From positions 1,457,860 through 1,521,859 of the forward strand of contig NZ_CP039373.1 in NCBI RefSeq assembly GCF_000179235.2: a stretch of 64,000 bases of DNA. The letters are read 5' to 3'. Position 1 is the first letter of the stretch, and every line of letters starts with the position of its first letter. Below, piece by piece: positions 36,121-46,450 of this stretch. The notes below the pieces were generated by a model that was not told the DNA's origin, did not search any database, and saw only the letters and a program-made list of their open reading frames with translations. Both the position numbers and the translations under genes were made by a program. The DNA comes from Synechococcus sp. CB0101 (GTDB lineage Bacteria > Cyanobacteriota > Cyanobacteriia > PCC-6307 > Cyanobiaceae).

Positions 36121-36155
36121 TGAATTAGCACTCGCAACACGAGAGTGCTAATTCA
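36121..36155 (-). promoter_or_regulatory. CIRCE element (HrcA operator)
   Basis: The sequence contains TTAGCACTC-N9-GAGTGCTAA exactly (36125-36151). The arms extend to 13 bases (TGAATTAGCACTC and GAGTGCTAATTCA) around the nine-base spacer. This is the consensus HrcA operator, normally before groESL or dnaK. Here it lies 14 bases after the aroG stop and 86 bases before the ATG of the 110-residue gene, both leftward. TTAGCA and TAATTC inside the arms could serve as -35 and -10 with an 18-base spacer. Confidence 0.92.
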
Positions 36156-36168
36156 TCTCTTCACTGGC

Positions 36169-37242
36169 TCAAACCGCAGCCACAGCCTTGCCTTGAGCGT
36201 GGGCAACAGCCCCGGCCAGTTCCGCCAGCACCTCGCGGGTCACGCCGAGATCAATGCAGGCATCGGTGATGCTCTGGCCGTAAGTGAGCTGCGAGAGATC
36301 CGCCGGGATCTTCTGGTTACCAGCCACCAGATGGCTCTCGATCATCACGCCCATCACATGGCGTGAGCCAGCGCGCAGCTGCTCCGCCACCGCCGCGGCC
36401 ACCTCGCCCTGACGGCGGTAGTCCTTGTTGGAGTTGCCGTGGCTGCAATCCACCATCACCCGTGCGGGCAGGCCGTCTTTCTCCAGGGCCGCCGCCGCCG
36501 CTTCGATCGCTTCCGTGTGGAAATTGGTGCCCTGCTTACCGCCCCGCAGCACCAGGTGGCCATCGGGGTTGCCGGTGGTGGTCACGATCGCGGCGCTGCC
36601 GTCTTTGTTGATGCCCAGGAAATGGTGGGGGCGTGCAGCAGCCTCCATCGCATTGATGGCGGTGCTGGCGCTGCCATCGGTGCCGTTTTTAAAGCCGATC
36701 GGCATCGAGAGCCCCGAGGCCATTTCGCGGTGGGTCTGGCTCTCGGTGGTGCGTGCACCAATCGCAGTCCAACTGATCAGATCGGCGATGTACTGGGGCA
36801 CCACCGGATCCAGCAGCTCCGTAGCGGCCGGTAGGCCCATCTCCGCCAGATGCAGCAGCAGGCCGCGGGCCAGCTTCAAGCCGGTGTTGATGTCGTAGCT
36901 GCCATCGAGGTGGGGGTCATTGATCAGGCCCTTCCAACCCACGGTGGTGCGGGGCTTCTCGAAATACACACGCATCACCACCTCCAGCTGATCGCGGTGG
37001 CGCTCGTGCTCTTGGGCAATGGCGGCCGCATACTCCTTGGCGGCGTCCACGTCGTGCACCGAGCAGGGGCCGACGATCACTAGCAAGCGCTGGTCGTCGC
37101 CCCGGAGGATCGCCTTGATCCGCTCGCGCGCCTCACGCACCGTGGCCGCCGCTCCATCACCCAGGGGCAGCTCGCGGTGCAGCAGCGCCGGCGCCACCAG
37201 GGGCCTGGTTTCCACCACGTGGAGATCAGAGGTGGAGATCAT
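36169..37242 (-). CDS. DAHP synthase, class I (AroF/AroG type)
   Basis: The enzyme condenses phosphoenolpyruvate and erythrose 4-phosphate into DAHP, the first shikimate step. The 357-residue product has the class I signatures [37 protein letters not shown] and [13 protein letters not shown] with metal ligands. Which aromatic amino acid inhibits it cannot be read directly. A CIRCE element lies just downstream. aroE is elsewhere in the window. Confidence 0.97.
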   Translation of the reverse strand: MISTSDLHVVETRPLVAPALLHRELPLGDGAAATVREARERIKAILRGDDQRLLVIVGPCSVHDVDAAKEYAAAIAQEHERHRDQLEVVMRVYFEKPRTTVGWKGLINDPHLDGSYDINTGLKLARGLLLHLAEMGLPAATELLDPVVPQYIADLISWTAIGARTTESQTHREMASGLSMPIGFKNGTDGSASTAINAMEAAARPHHFLGINKDGSAAIVTTTGNPDGHLVLRGGKQGTNFHTEAIEAAAAALEKDGLPARVMVDCSHGNSNKDYRRQGEVAAAVAEQLRAGSRHVMGVMIESHLVAGNQKIPADLSQLTYGQSITDACIDLGVTREVLAELAGAVAHAQGKAVAAV

Positions 37243-37382
37243 GCCGGCAGCCGCGCAGGGGCAGGGGGATAGGGAAGCCTAAAAGCCCGATTGCAGCCGT
37301 TGTCACCAGAGCAAGGCAGGGCGGCAAAGAACAATGGGTGTCACGTCACAGTTCGTCAGGTCCGCAGGGGCCCCTTACGCCG

Positions 37383-39998
37383 ATGGTTGCCAGCAGCTTC
37401 CTTGCCGAGTACCGCGCCGCCGCTGCGGAACGTGAAGCCCTGGGAATCCCGGCCCTGCCGCTCACAGCCGCCCAGTGCCAGGACCTCACGGAGCTGCTGC
37501 AGGCACCGCCCACCGGAGAAGAGACCTTCCTGCTGCACCTGCTCTCCGAGCGCATCCCGCCCGGTGTGGATGAAGCCGCCTACGTGAAGGCTGACTGGCT
37601 GAGCGCCGTGGCCCAGGGCAAGACCACCAGCCCGCTGGTGAGCCCTGTGGAGGCGGTGAACCTGCTCGCCACCATGATCGGCGGCTACAACGTGGGCGCG
37701 CTGATCGAGCTGCTCTCGAGCAGTGATACCGCCATCGCCGAGGCCGCCGCCACGGGCCTCAGCCGCACCCTGCTCGTTTACGACGCCTACAACGATGTGC
37801 TGGAGCTGGCCTCCAGCAACGCTTACGCCAAGCGGGTGATCGACAGCTGGGCCAATGCCGAGTGGTTCACCGCCAAGCCGGAGCTGCCCGCGGAGATCAC
37901 CGTGACGGTGTTCAAGGTGGAGGGCGAAACCAACACCGACGATCTGTCGCCGGCCACCCACGCCACCACCCGCCCCGACATCCCCCTGCACGCCACGGCG
38001 ATGCTGGAAACCCGCATGCCCGGCGGCCTTGAGCTGATCAGCCAGCTGAAGCAGAAGGGCCACCCCGTGGCCTACGTGGGCGATGTGGTGGGCACCGGCA
38101 GCTCCCGCAAATCCGCCATCAACTCGGTGCTCTGGCACACCGGCACCGACATCCCCCATGTGCCCAACAAGCGCAGCGGCGGCGTGGTGCTCGGCGGCAA
38201 GATCGCCCCGATCTTCTTCAACACCGCTGAAGACTCCGGCGCCCTGCCGATCGAGTGCGACGTGACCGCCCTCAACAGCGGTGATGTGATCACGATCCGC
38301 CCCTACGCCGGCACGATCGAGCGCGCCGCCAGTGAAGCGAAGGCTGGCGAGATCGTGGCCCGCTTCGAGCTCAAGCCCAGCACGATCACCGATGAGGTGC
38401 GCGCCGGCGGCCGCATCCCGCTGCTGATCGGCCGCTCGCTAACCGACAAAGTGCGCGCCCAGCTGGGCCTCCCCGCCAGCGATCTGTTCATCCGCCCCAC
38501 GGCCCCGGCCGACAGCGGCAAGGGCTTCACCCTGGCCCAAAAGATGGTGGGCAAGGCCTGCGGCCTGGCGGGTGTGCGCCCCGGCACCAGCTGCGAGCCG
38601 CTGATGACCACCGTGGGCTCCCAGGACACCACCGGGCCGATGACCCGCGATGAGATGAAGGAGCTGGCCTGCCTGGGCTTCTCCGCCGATCTGGTGATGC
38701 AGAGCTTCTGCCACACCGCGGCCTATCCAAAGCCGGTGGACCTCAAAACCCACGCCGAGCTGCCCGACTTCATCAGCTCTCGCGGCGGCGTGGCCCTGCG
38801 CCCCGGCGACGGCATCATCCACAGCTGGCTGAACCGCATGCTGATGCCCGACACCGTGGGCACCGGCGGCGACAGCCACACCCGCTTCCCCCTGGGCATC
38901 TCCTTCCCAGCCGGATCAGGCCTGGTGGCCTTCGCGGCCGCCATCGGCGCCATGCCGCTCGACATGCCCGAATCGGTGCTGGTGAAGTTCTCCGGCTCCC
39001 TGCAGCCGGGCGTAACCCTGCGGGATGTGGTGAACGCGATCCCCTACGTGGCGATCCAGCAGGGGCTGCTCACCGTGGAGAAGGCCGGCAAGAAAAACAT
39101 CTTCAGCGGCCGGATCATGGAGATCGAAGGATTGCCCAATCTGAAGCTCGAGCAGGCGTTCGAGCTCACCGATGCCACCGCCGAGCGCTCCTGCGCCGGC
39201 AGCACCATCAAGCTCTCGGTGGACACCGTGAGCGAATACCTGCGCAGCAACGTGGCGCTGCTCAAAAACATGATTGCCCGGGGCTACAGCGATGAGCGCA
39301 CCCTGGCCCGCCGCATCAAGGCGATGGAGGCCTGGCTGGCCAACCCGGTGCTGATGGAGGCCGACGCCGACGCCGAGTACGCCGCGGTGATCGAGATCAA
39401 CCTCGATGAGATCACCGAGCCGATCCTGGCCTGCCCCAACGACCCCGACAACGTGAAGACCCTGAGCGAGGTGGCGGGCGATCGCATCGATGAGGTGTTC
39501 ATCGGCTCCTGCATGACCAACATCGGCCACTACCGCGCCGCCGCCACGGTGCTCGAGGGCCAGGGCGAGAACAGCGCCCGCCTCTGGGTGTGCCCGCCCA
39601 CCCGCATGGATGAGGAGATGCTCAAGCAGGAGGGCTACTACGCCATCTTCGAGAAGGCAGGCTCCCGCATGGAGATGCCCGGCTGCTCGCTCTGCATGGG
39701 CAACCAGGCCCGCGTGGAAGACAACACCACCGTGTTCTCCACCAGCACCCGCAACTTCAACAACCGCCTCGGCAACGGCGCCCAGGTGTACCTGGGCAGC
39801 GCTGAACTCGCTGCGGTGTGTGCCCAGTTGGGCCGGATCCCCAGCAAGGAGCAATACCTGGCGATTGCCGCCGCCAAGATCGATCCCCGCGGCGCCGAGC
39901 TCTACCGCTACCTCAACTTCGATCAGATCGAAGGTTTTGAAGACAGCGGTCGTGTGGTGAGCGCGGAGCAGGAAGCCAAGGTGCTGGCGGAGGTCTGA
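37383..39998 (+). CDS. acnB: Aconitate hydratase B
   Basis: AcnB interconverts citrate and isocitrate. From ATG 37383 the product has 871 residues; a GTG at 37338 would add 15. The N-terminal HEAT-like domain (about 1-150), the swivel domain, and the catalytic part with [13 protein letters not shown] and [11 protein letters not shown] cluster cysteines are in AcnB order. Active-site [11 protein letters not shown]-like ([13 protein letters not shown]) is present. It is the main TCA aconitase in cyanobacteria. Confidence 0.98.
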   Translation: MVASSFLAEYRAAAAEREALGIPALPLTAAQCQDLTELLQAPPTGEETFLLHLLSERIPPGVDEAAYVKADWLSAVAQGKTTSPLVSPVEAVNLLATMIGGYNVGALIELLSSSDTAIAEAAATGLSRTLLVYDAYNDVLELASSNAYAKRVIDSWANAEWFTAKPELPAEITVTVFKVEGETNTDDLSPATHATTRPDIPLHATAMLETRMPGGLELISQLKQKGHPVAYVGDVVGTGSSRKSAINSVLWHTGTDIPHVPNKRSGGVVLGGKIAPIFFNTAEDSGALPIECDVTALNSGDVITIRPYAGTIERAASEAKAGEIVARFELKPSTITDEVRAGGRIPLLIGRSLTDKVRAQLGLPASDLFIRPTAPADSGKGFTLAQKMVGKACGLAGVRPGTSCEPLMTTVGSQDTTGPMTRDEMKELACLGFSADLVMQSFCHTAAYPKPVDLKTHAELPDFISSRGGVALRPGDGIIHSWLNRMLMPDTVGTGGDSHTRFPLGISFPAGSGLVAFAAAIGAMPLDMPESVLVKFSGSLQPGVTLRDVVNAIPYVAIQQGLLTVEKAGKKNIFSGRIMEIEGLPNLKLEQAFELTDATAERSCAGSTIKLSVDTVSEYLRSNVALLKNMIARGYSDERTLARRIKAMEAWLANPVLMEADADAEYAAVIEINLDEITEPILACPNDPDNVKTLSEVAGDRIDEVFIGSCMTNIGHYRAAATVLEGQGENSARLWVCPPTRMDEEMLKQEGYYAIFEKAGSRMEMPGCSLCMGNQARVEDNTTVFSTSTRNFNNRLGNGAQVYLGSAELAAVCAQLGRIPSKEQYLAIAAAKIDPRGAELYRYLNFDQIEGFEDSGRVVSAEQEAKVLAEV

Positions 39999-40005
39999 TC
40001 GGTCC

Positions 40006-41379
40006 TTGCTCGGCAACCGCCTCCCGCTGGACCCTCAAGCCTGGAGGGCCAGCCGCAACCTTGAGCGACTGATTCAGCAGCGCTGGCCAGCCGTGTTCAT
40101 CACACTGCTGGTCACTTCGCTGGGGGCGGCCGTCACCGGCTTGCTGTTCAAAACCGGCGTGGGCTGGCTGGGTAGCTGGCGGCTGCGCTTGCTGGAGGTG
40201 GCCAGCCCCTGGCTGGTGCTGCCGTTGCTCGGCGCCATGGGCGGTGCCTTGTCGGGTCTGCTGGTGCAGCAGTTAGCCCCTGCCGCCGCTGGCTCGGGCA
40301 TCCCGCACGTGATGCGATTTCTGGCCCGTCAACGGGTGCCCATGCAGCTGCGGGTCGCCGTAGTGAAACTCGTGGCCGGCATCGTGGCCATCGGCAGCGG
40401 CTTCCCCCTCGGGCCGGAAGGCCCCTCAGTGCAGATGGGCAGCTCGGTGGGCTGGCAGATGGCGCGCTGGTTCAAAGCGCCGCCATCACTGATGCGCGTG
40501 ATCGTGGCCGCCGGAGGCGGCGCCGGGATTGCCGCCGTGTTCAACGCCCCCCTGGGCGGCTTCTTCTATGCGATCGAAGAACTGTTGCGGCAATCCGGCC
40601 CCGTGCTGCTTCTGTTGGTGATGAGCACCGCGTTCCTGGGCAGCTTCTGGGCCGATCTGATGGGCCTGGCCGGGATGGGCAGCAAGGCCGCTGGGATGGG
40701 ACACGAAGGCTTTCGGCTGGTGAGCGAGTACAACCCCGATCTCACCTTCATGCCTCTGGATCTGATTTATCTCGTGGTTTTGGGGGCGGCTGTTGCCTTG
40801 CTGGCCGAGCTCTACAGCCGCTACGTGGTCACGATGCAACGACTGGGCGTGCGTTGGTTTCCCGACCAACTGGTGCTGCGCATGATGCTGGGCGGCCTGA
40901 TGATCGGGCTGGTGTACGCCGCACTGCCCGACGACTTCCGCAACACCGCGGCACTGCAACACGCCATTGCCGATGGCCACGTGGATGTAAGCAAAGCCGC
41001 AGGCATTTTTACGTTGCTGTTCTTTGGCACAGGCCTAGCCGCCTCCACGGGGGCGCCTGGCGGCCTGTTCGCTCCGATGCTCACCTTGGGTGGCGCACTT
41101 GGACTGATCGCCGCAGGGTGGGCGGAGGCCGCCACTGGCCATGCACCCACCACGTTTGTCTTCGCTGGCATGGCTGCCTTCATCGCGGCCTGCTCGCGCA
41201 CACCGATCACAGCTGTGTTCCTGGTGTTTGCCCTCACCAAGAACCTTTTGATCCTGAAACCGCTACTGGTTTGCGCCGTCGCCAGCACCGTGATGGCGAG
41301 CATCCTGCACGAGCAATCGATCTACAAACGCCAGCTGAAGCTGATGGGCACCCTCAAGCCCTTGCTTCCATCACGCTGA
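40006..41379 (+). CDS. ClC-family chloride channel or antiporter
   Basis: The 457-residue protein has the ClC fold. The selectivity motifs are GSGIPHV near residue 95 and GPEGPSVQMGSSVG, with the gating glutamate in GPEGP intact as in proton-coupled antiporters. GAPGGLFAPMLTLGGALG holds the third motif. The Ser and Tyr that line the Cl- site are not resolved here. The frame starts at TTG 40006, eight bases after acnB. Confidence 0.9.
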   Translation: MLGNRLPLDPQAWRASRNLERLIQQRWPAVFITLLVTSLGAAVTGLLFKTGVGWLGSWRLRLLEVASPWLVLPLLGAMGGALSGLLVQQLAPAAAGSGIPHVMRFLARQRVPMQLRVAVVKLVAGIVAIGSGFPLGPEGPSVQMGSSVGWQMARWFKAPPSLMRVIVAAGGGAGIAAVFNAPLGGFFYAIEELLRQSGPVLLLLVMSTAFLGSFWADLMGLAGMGSKAAGMGHEGFRLVSEYNPDLTFMPLDLIYLVVLGAAVALLAELYSRYVVTMQRLGVRWFPDQLVLRMMLGGLMIGLVYAALPDDFRNTAALQHAIADGHVDVSKAAGIFTLLFFGTGLAASTGAPGGLFAPMLTLGGALGLIAAGWAEAATGHAPTTFVFAGMAAFIAACSRTPITAVFLVFALTKNLLILKPLLVCAVASTVMASILHEQSIYKRQLKLMGTLKPLLPSR

Positions 41380-41394
41380 AGGCAGCCTCGGCCG

Positions 41395-42537
41395 TCAGGT
41401 CAGCGGTGGTTGGGCGACAAAATCCAAGGGTGTCAGGCCGCCGTTGCCATCGGGATAGTTCGCGAAGCCCACGGTGACCTGGCCAAATTGTGAGTTGGCC
41501 GTTGTGAGCACACTCGCCTCCTGGTCACTGCTGCGGGTCACCTTCAGATCACGCCAATGGGCATCGGATTTGAAATCGCCTTGCTTGTTGCGCTTCACCG
41601 TGACAACGGAAGCGATCGCTGCATCACCTTTACGGTTCAACGCCACGCTGGTGGCAGGCAAGCGATAAGCGCCCCTCTTCGTGCGATAGATCCCCTCAAA
41701 ATGGCTGATTAGATCTGTGCGCTCACGGTTGCGATAGGCAAAGCTGGTGTAGTGACTGAATCGGCCCGTGACGCTGTCGTAATCAATCAAGTAAGCCTCT
41801 CCCGAATCCACACGACTGTTACCGCGCTTGAGCCGCTCACCCGAGCCTCCAGCAATGGTGTAAGTGCCGTCTTCGTTATCCCAGATGCCATAGGCGGTGT
41901 GGGTCACCAAGGGATCACGTTGCCCCGGATATCGAATCAGGGTCTGTGCACCTGTCTCGAGATCAACAATGAAGGCGGTGGAACTCAAGCTGAAGTAACC
42001 AGTGAGATCATCCACATCAGCGTTGTCGGCATTCCCCACCGCCAATCCACCATCCACCGAATGCACAAAGGTGTATGTGCCTGGCGTACCCAGCTGCGTG
42101 ATGCCCTGCACGCTCCGCCACCCATCTGCACTCGACCCATCCACGGCGCCGGTGTAGGCAAAACCAACGATGGCGGGATCCTCCGGTGTGGGGCTCGCAC
42201 CGTTGAGATTGCGGGTGTAGGCGCCCACCAAATTGGCCTGGCCCGCCCCCAGATTGTCGGGGCCATATACGCTGGTACCAGCGGCAGCAAAGCTGTCGGG
42301 AACAGCCACGGTGCTCCAAACGCCGGATCCACTCACCCCATCACGAGCAACCGCATCCAGCGGCCCCTGGTAAACCAAACCCACGGGCGTTGGGCCGGGT
42401 GAGTTGTTGGCACCCACCAAGAGATAGGTGCCAGGAAGATCGCCGCCTTTGATCCCCTGAAGGTAAGTCACAACCCCTGAGCTATTGCCAGGGTTGTATT
42501 GAAAGGGGGATGTGACCTTCAGAGGACGGCGGGGCAT
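41395..42537 (-). CDS. Orphan beta-rich repeat protein, 380 aa
   Basis: The 380-residue product begins MPRRPLKVTSPFQYNPGNSS, with no signal peptide. The first half contains repeated Gly/Asn/Pro-rich beta units (GTYLLVGANNS, GLVYQGPLD and ANLVGAYTRNL, GFAYTGAVD), about 70 residues apart. The second half includes DNEDGTYTIAGGSGERL and ends NGGLTPLDFVAQPPLT. It looks like a beta-propeller-like or HAF-type protein. The codon use and AT content look less GC-rich than neighbours, consistent with transfer. No family assigned. Confidence 0.7.
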   Translation of the reverse strand: MPRRPLKVTSPFQYNPGNSSGVVTYLQGIKGGDLPGTYLLVGANNSPGPTPVGLVYQGPLDAVARDGVSGSGVWSTVAVPDSFAAAGTSVYGPDNLGAGQANLVGAYTRNLNGASPTPEDPAIVGFAYTGAVDGSSADGWRSVQGITQLGTPGTYTFVHSVDGGLAVGNADNADVDDLTGYFSLSSTAFIVDLETGAQTLIRYPGQRDPLVTHTAYGIWDNEDGTYTIAGGSGERLKRGNSRVDSGEAYLIDYDSVTGRFSHYTSFAYRNRERTDLISHFEGIYRTKRGAYRLPATSVALNRKGDAAIASVVTVKRNKQGDFKSDAHWRDLKVTRSSDQEASVLTTANSQFGQVTVGFANYPDGNGGLTPLDFVAQPPLT

Positions 42538-42724
42538 CCGATTCGAGGCTGCAGGTTCTCAAAACGCTAGGTGGATTCACCCTGAACAGCCACATCAACC
42601 CAACCCTGTTGAGCAGATGAAACCGGCCAGGTGAGAGCCTGGAGCAACACAACCACACCCCCTCCTGAACCAGGAAACCCTGCTGTTTGAACCCGCCGCC
42701 CCGGCCGCCGGAGCGCTGCGGGCG

Positions 42725-44278
42725 GTGCTGGCCTTCCCCAGCACCTACACGGTGGGGATCACCAGCCTTGGTTATCAAGTGGTGTGGGCCACCCTGGCCC
42801 AACGCAGCGACGTGGATGTGCGCCGCTTGTTCACCGACCAGGGGGACCCGCCACACCGCCACTGCGATCTGTTCGGCCTGTCGCTGAGCTGGGAGCTCGA
42901 TGGGCCAGTGCTGCTCGATCTACTGGAGCAGCAGCGCATCCCCCTATGGGCCGCTGAGCGTGGCGACAACGATCCGATCGTGTTTGGAGGCGGCCCGGTG
43001 CTCACCGCCAACCCTGAACCCCTGGCCCCCTTCTTTGATGCGGTGCTGCTGGGGGATGGCGAACTGCTCTTGCCCGCCTTCATCGATGCCTTGCAGGCCT
43101 GCCGCACAGCACCGCGGCCCGAGCGGTTGCGGCAGCTCGCACAGGTGCCCGGCGTGTATGTGCCGGCGCTCTACGCGCCGCGCTACGGCGCAGAGGGGGA
43201 ACTGCTGGCCGTGGAGCCCATCGAGCCAGGCGTCCCCGCCACGGTGGCGAAACAAACCTGGCGCGGCAACACCCTCAGCCACTCCACGGTGATCACGCCG
43301 GAGGCGGCCTGGCCTTCGATCCACATGGTGGAGGTGGTGCGCAGCTGCCCGGAGCTCTGCCGCTTTTGCCTGGCGAGCTACCTCACCCTGCCCTTCCGCA
43401 CCCCAAGCCTCGACGACGGCCTGATCCCTGCCGTGGAAAAGGGTCTTAGCGCAACCCAACGCCTCGGGCTGCTCGGCGCCTCGGTGACCCAACACCCCCA
43501 GTTCGGCGACCTGCTGCAGTGGCTGGATGGCGAGCGCTTCGAGGGCACCCGGGTGAGCGTGAGCTCCGTGCGCGCCGCCACGGTCACCCCGGAGCTGGGT
43601 CGAATCCTGGCCAAGCGCGGCAGCAAATCGCTCACGATCGCCATCGAAAGCGGCAGTGAACGGATGCGGGAGGTGGTGAACAAAAAGCTCGCCACCGATG
43701 AGATCCACGCCGCCGCTCGCTACGCCAAAGAAGGCGGACTCACGGGCCTGAAGCTCTACGGAATGGTGGGCCTGCCCACCGAAGTCGACGCTGACGTAGA
43801 GGCCACAGCCGAGCTGCTGCTGGCCCTGAAGAAAGCCACACCCGGCTTGCGCCTCAGCCTGGGGGTGAGCACCTTCGTGCCCAAGGCCCACACCCCCTTC
43901 CAATGGCAGGGGGTGCGACCGGAGGCGGAGAAACGGCTGAAGCTGCTGGCTAAACGGCTCAAACCCAAAGGAATCGAACTGCGGCCCGAGAGCTATGGCT
44001 GGAGCGTGATCCAAGCGCTGTTGTCCCGAAGCGACAGGCGCCTGGCCCCGGTGATCGCCGCCGCCCGCGGCCGCCACGAAAGCTTGGGGGGGTGGAAACA
44101 GGCCTACCGCGCCGTGCGAGAGGGCGATACACCCTCCGGATCAGCGCCCCTCCCGCCCCCCTGGGACGAGGTGATTCATGCCAGCTGGAATGCCGAGCGG
44201 GTCTTGCCCTGGGAGCACCTCGAGGGACCGCTGCCAAAAACCACCCTGCTCAAGCACCAGCAGGAGGCGCTGGCCTGA
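42725..44278 (+). CDS. B12-binding/radical SAM protein
   Basis: The product (517 residues from GTG 42725) has an N-terminal Rossmann-like cobalamin-binding-type domain (VGITSLGYQVVWATLAQRSD, with FGGGPVLTANPEPL) and a radical SAM core with cysteines at 43346-43369 (CPELCRFC). The GLKLYGMVGLPTE and YGWSVIQ segments match the TIGR03960-like family. Function is unassigned. The family's conserved N-terminus (ETLLFEPAA) is encoded upstream of the GTG with only CTG codons (42665 or 42680) as starts. The 3' end overlaps the convergent ligase-like gene by 29 bases. Confidence 0.85.
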   Translation: MLAFPSTYTVGITSLGYQVVWATLAQRSDVDVRRLFTDQGDPPHRHCDLFGLSLSWELDGPVLLDLLEQQRIPLWAAERGDNDPIVFGGGPVLTANPEPLAPFFDAVLLGDGELLLPAFIDALQACRTAPRPERLRQLAQVPGVYVPALYAPRYGAEGELLAVEPIEPGVPATVAKQTWRGNTLSHSTVITPEAAWPSIHMVEVVRSCPELCRFCLASYLTLPFRTPSLDDGLIPAVEKGLSATQRLGLLGASVTQHPQFGDLLQWLDGERFEGTRVSVSSVRAATVTPELGRILAKRGSKSLTIAIESGSERMREVVNKKLATDEIHAAARYAKEGGLTGLKLYGMVGLPTEVDADVEATAELLLALKKATPGLRLSLGVSTFVPKAHTPFQWQGVRPEAEKRLKLLAKRLKPKGIELRPESYGWSVIQALLSRSDRRLAPVIAAARGRHESLGGWKQAYRAVREGDTPSGSAPLPPPWDEVIHASWNAERVLPWEHLEGPLPKTTLLKHQQEALA

Positions 44279-45581
44279 AGGCCCAGCAGCGCAACCCTGC
44301 CAAGAGGATCCAACCGGCGATGTTGAGGCGGCTGTCGTACATCGGGATGTCGCTGGCGTGCAACACCGCCACCACCAGGACTGAGGCCCACCAGGCCCGC
44401 TCGAACACCGGCCCAGTGGCCATCCCCTGGCGCAGGCCGCGAACCAGCAGCCACAGCACCAGTCCCACCACCAGGAGCGCCACGGGCAATCCGAAGCTCA
44501 CCGCCAGATCGAAGGCGATGTTGTGGGGGTGGCCATGCCAGCGGCCGGTGCGCAGGGGATAGATCACGCTGAATGCGGCAGAGCCCCAGCCCAGCCAGGG
44601 GCGCTCCGCGATCAGCCCGGCTGCCACGCTCCATTGGGTGATGCGCAGGGAGGCCAGCTTGCGCTGGCTTTGATAGTTCAGATCGTTGAGGCGCCCCCAG
44701 ACCGACTGCGGCACCAGGGCACGGGCGGGATCCTGCAACACCGCAGGCACCCCCGGCAGGGTGGCCAGGGCCACGGGTAGGAGCGCCAACAGCAGGAGCG
44801 GCAGCAGCCATAGCCAACTGCCAGGCCCCGCCACCAGCGGCACCGCCAGCAACATCGCCCCCCAGGCGTTGCGGGAATCGGTGAGATAGAGGGCCGCCAC
44901 CTGGGCAGCCGCCAGAGCCAGCACCACCAGCAGGCGCCAGCCACTGCCGGCCAGCCCTTGCCGCCAGCGACGAGCGCAGGCCAACAGCGCCGCCAGCAGC
45001 AGCGGCCAGCTCAGCGACAGCCAGGCGGCTGTGATGTTGGCGTAATCGAACAGGCCGGAGAGGCGCCCTTCCGGGCGGCCCCCCTCCTGCAGATGCCAGA
45101 TCACAGCCCCACCGAGGATTTGCCAGGGCCCCTGCCAGCCCAGCCAGAGCTGCCCCAGGCCAGTCACCACCACAGGCACGGTGCCGGCCACCAGCGCCAG
45201 GGCCACCCGGCGCCGCGCCGCCGCATCGGCCACGTAGGGCTGGAACGCCCAGAACCCCCAAAACAGGGGCACCCAGTTGAACAGTCCCACCCAGGCGAGG
45301 GACGGGGCATAGCTGGGCAAGGCCTGGCTGCGCAATGAGGCCATGGCCGCCCCTGCCAGCATCAAGGCCGCCACCAGCGCCAACACGCCGTTGACCCGGT
45401 CATGCCACCAGGGGCTGCGCCGGCGGCTGCCCTGAATCAGCGGTACCAGCAGCAGGATCGCGGCGAAGAGCGCGCTGGCGGGCAACACGAACACCCCGAG
45501 CTGAAAACAACGCCAGCCCCACAGGTCCGCCTCAGGCGGCCGGTGGGCATCCAACCGGGCGCGCAAGGCAGCCCCGCTCAC
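44250..45581 (-). CDS. O-antigen ligase-like membrane protein
   Basis: The 443-residue protein has about ten helices and the O-antigen ligase/Wzy signature near the C-terminus: WHGHPHNIAFDLAVSFGLPV, with RLSGLFDYANITAAW earlier. The family ligates polysaccharide to lipid A-core or polymerises O-units, and also includes the cyanobacterial IctB-like proteins. It starts at GTG 45579-45581 overlapping the purU stop. No glycosyltransferase cluster is nearby, so the substrate is unknown. Confidence 0.8.
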   Translation of the reverse strand: MSGAALRARLDAHRPPEADLWGWRCFQLGVFVLPASALFAAILLLVPLIQGSRRRSPWWHDRVNGVLALVAALMLAGAAMASLRSQALPSYAPSLAWVGLFNWVPLFWGFWAFQPYVADAAARRRVALALVAGTVPVVVTGLGQLWLGWQGPWQILGGAVIWHLQEGGRPEGRLSGLFDYANITAAWLSLSWPLLLAALLACARRWRQGLAGSGWRLLVVLALAAAQVAALYLTDSRNAWGAMLLAVPLVAGPGSWLWLLPLLLLALLPVALATLPGVPAVLQDPARALVPQSVWGRLNDLNYQSQRKLASLRITQWSVAAGLIAERPWLGWGSAAFSVIYPLRTGRWHGHPHNIAFDLAVSFGLPVALLVVGLVLWLLVRGLRQGMATGPVFERAWWASVLVVAVLHASDIPMYDSRLNIAGWILLAGLRCWAFRPAPPAGA

Positions 45582-46450
45582 TCGAACACCGCCGTGCGAC
45601 CGCGATACACCATCACCTGACGCTTCAAGTGCAGCCGCACCGCCCGAGCCAGCGCCAGGCGTTCGGTATCGCGGCCCTTGCGGATCAGATCCTCCACTTC
45701 ATCGCGGTGGCTCACGTTGACGGTCGACTGGGCAATGATCGGACCGGCATCCAGCTCGTCGGTCACGTAGTGGCCGGTGGCACCGATCAACTTCACGCCC
45801 CGCTCCCAGGCCCGGTGATACGGCTGGGCGCCCATAAAGGCAGGCAGGAAGGAGTGGTGGATGTTGATCACCCGGTGGAAGGCATCCGGGGGATCAAAGA
45901 CCGCCAGAAAACGCGGCGTCAGCACCTGCATGTACTTGGCCAGGATCACCAGCTCGATGCCGTGCTCCGCCAGCAGCTCCAGGTGGCGGGCCTCCGCCTC
46001 CTCGCGGTTGGCATTGCTGATCGGCACATGCTCGAAGCAGGCGCCGAACTCCTCGGCGATCGAGCCCAGATCGGGGTGGTTGGCGATCACCAGCGGCACC
46101 CGCATCGGCAACTCGCCGGTGCGCACACGCCAGAGAAGATCCAGCAGGCAGTGATCCTGCTTGCTCACAAAGATCGCGACGGCAGGCTTCTCATCGGAGA
46201 AGGTGACGGTCTGCTCGCCGTGGAGCCGCTCAGCCAGCGCCGCCGCGGCCGGAGCAATCGCCTCGCGGGGCAGGCCGAAACCCTCGAGCTGCCACTCAAT
46301 GCGGCTCAGGAACAGCCCAGCTCCCTGATCACTGTGGTGATCGGCGTGCACGATGTTGCCGCCATTACCCGCCACCCAACCGGACAGCTCACGCACCAGG
46401 CCTGGCTGATCCGGGCAGATCATCTGAAGGATGGCCGTGGCAGCCGTCAT
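45578..46450 (-). CDS. purU: Formyltetrahydrofolate deformylase
   Basis: PurU hydrolyses 10-formyl-THF to THF and formate. From ATG 46448-46450 the product has 290 residues: an N-terminal ACT domain (ICPDQPGLVRELSGWVAGNG) and a formyl hydrolase domain with LAKYMQVLTPRFL, NIHHSFLPAFMGAQPY and DAGPIIAQ. The catalytic Asn-His-Asp set is intact. Formate produced could feed PurT, encoded at 57247-58437. It overlaps the ligase-like gene by four bases (GTGA). Confidence 0.96.
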   Translation of the reverse strand: MTAATAILQMICPDQPGLVRELSGWVAGNGGNIVHADHHSDQGAGLFLSRIEWQLEGFGLPREAIAPAAAALAERLHGEQTVTFSDEKPAVAIFVSKQDHCLLDLLWRVRTGELPMRVPLVIANHPDLGSIAEEFGACFEHVPISNANREEAEARHLELLAEHGIELVILAKYMQVLTPRFLAVFDPPDAFHRVINIHHSFLPAFMGAQPYHRAWERGVKLIGATGHYVTDELDAGPIIAQSTVNVSHRDEVEDLIRKGRDTERLALARAVRLHLKRQVMVYRGRTAVFE

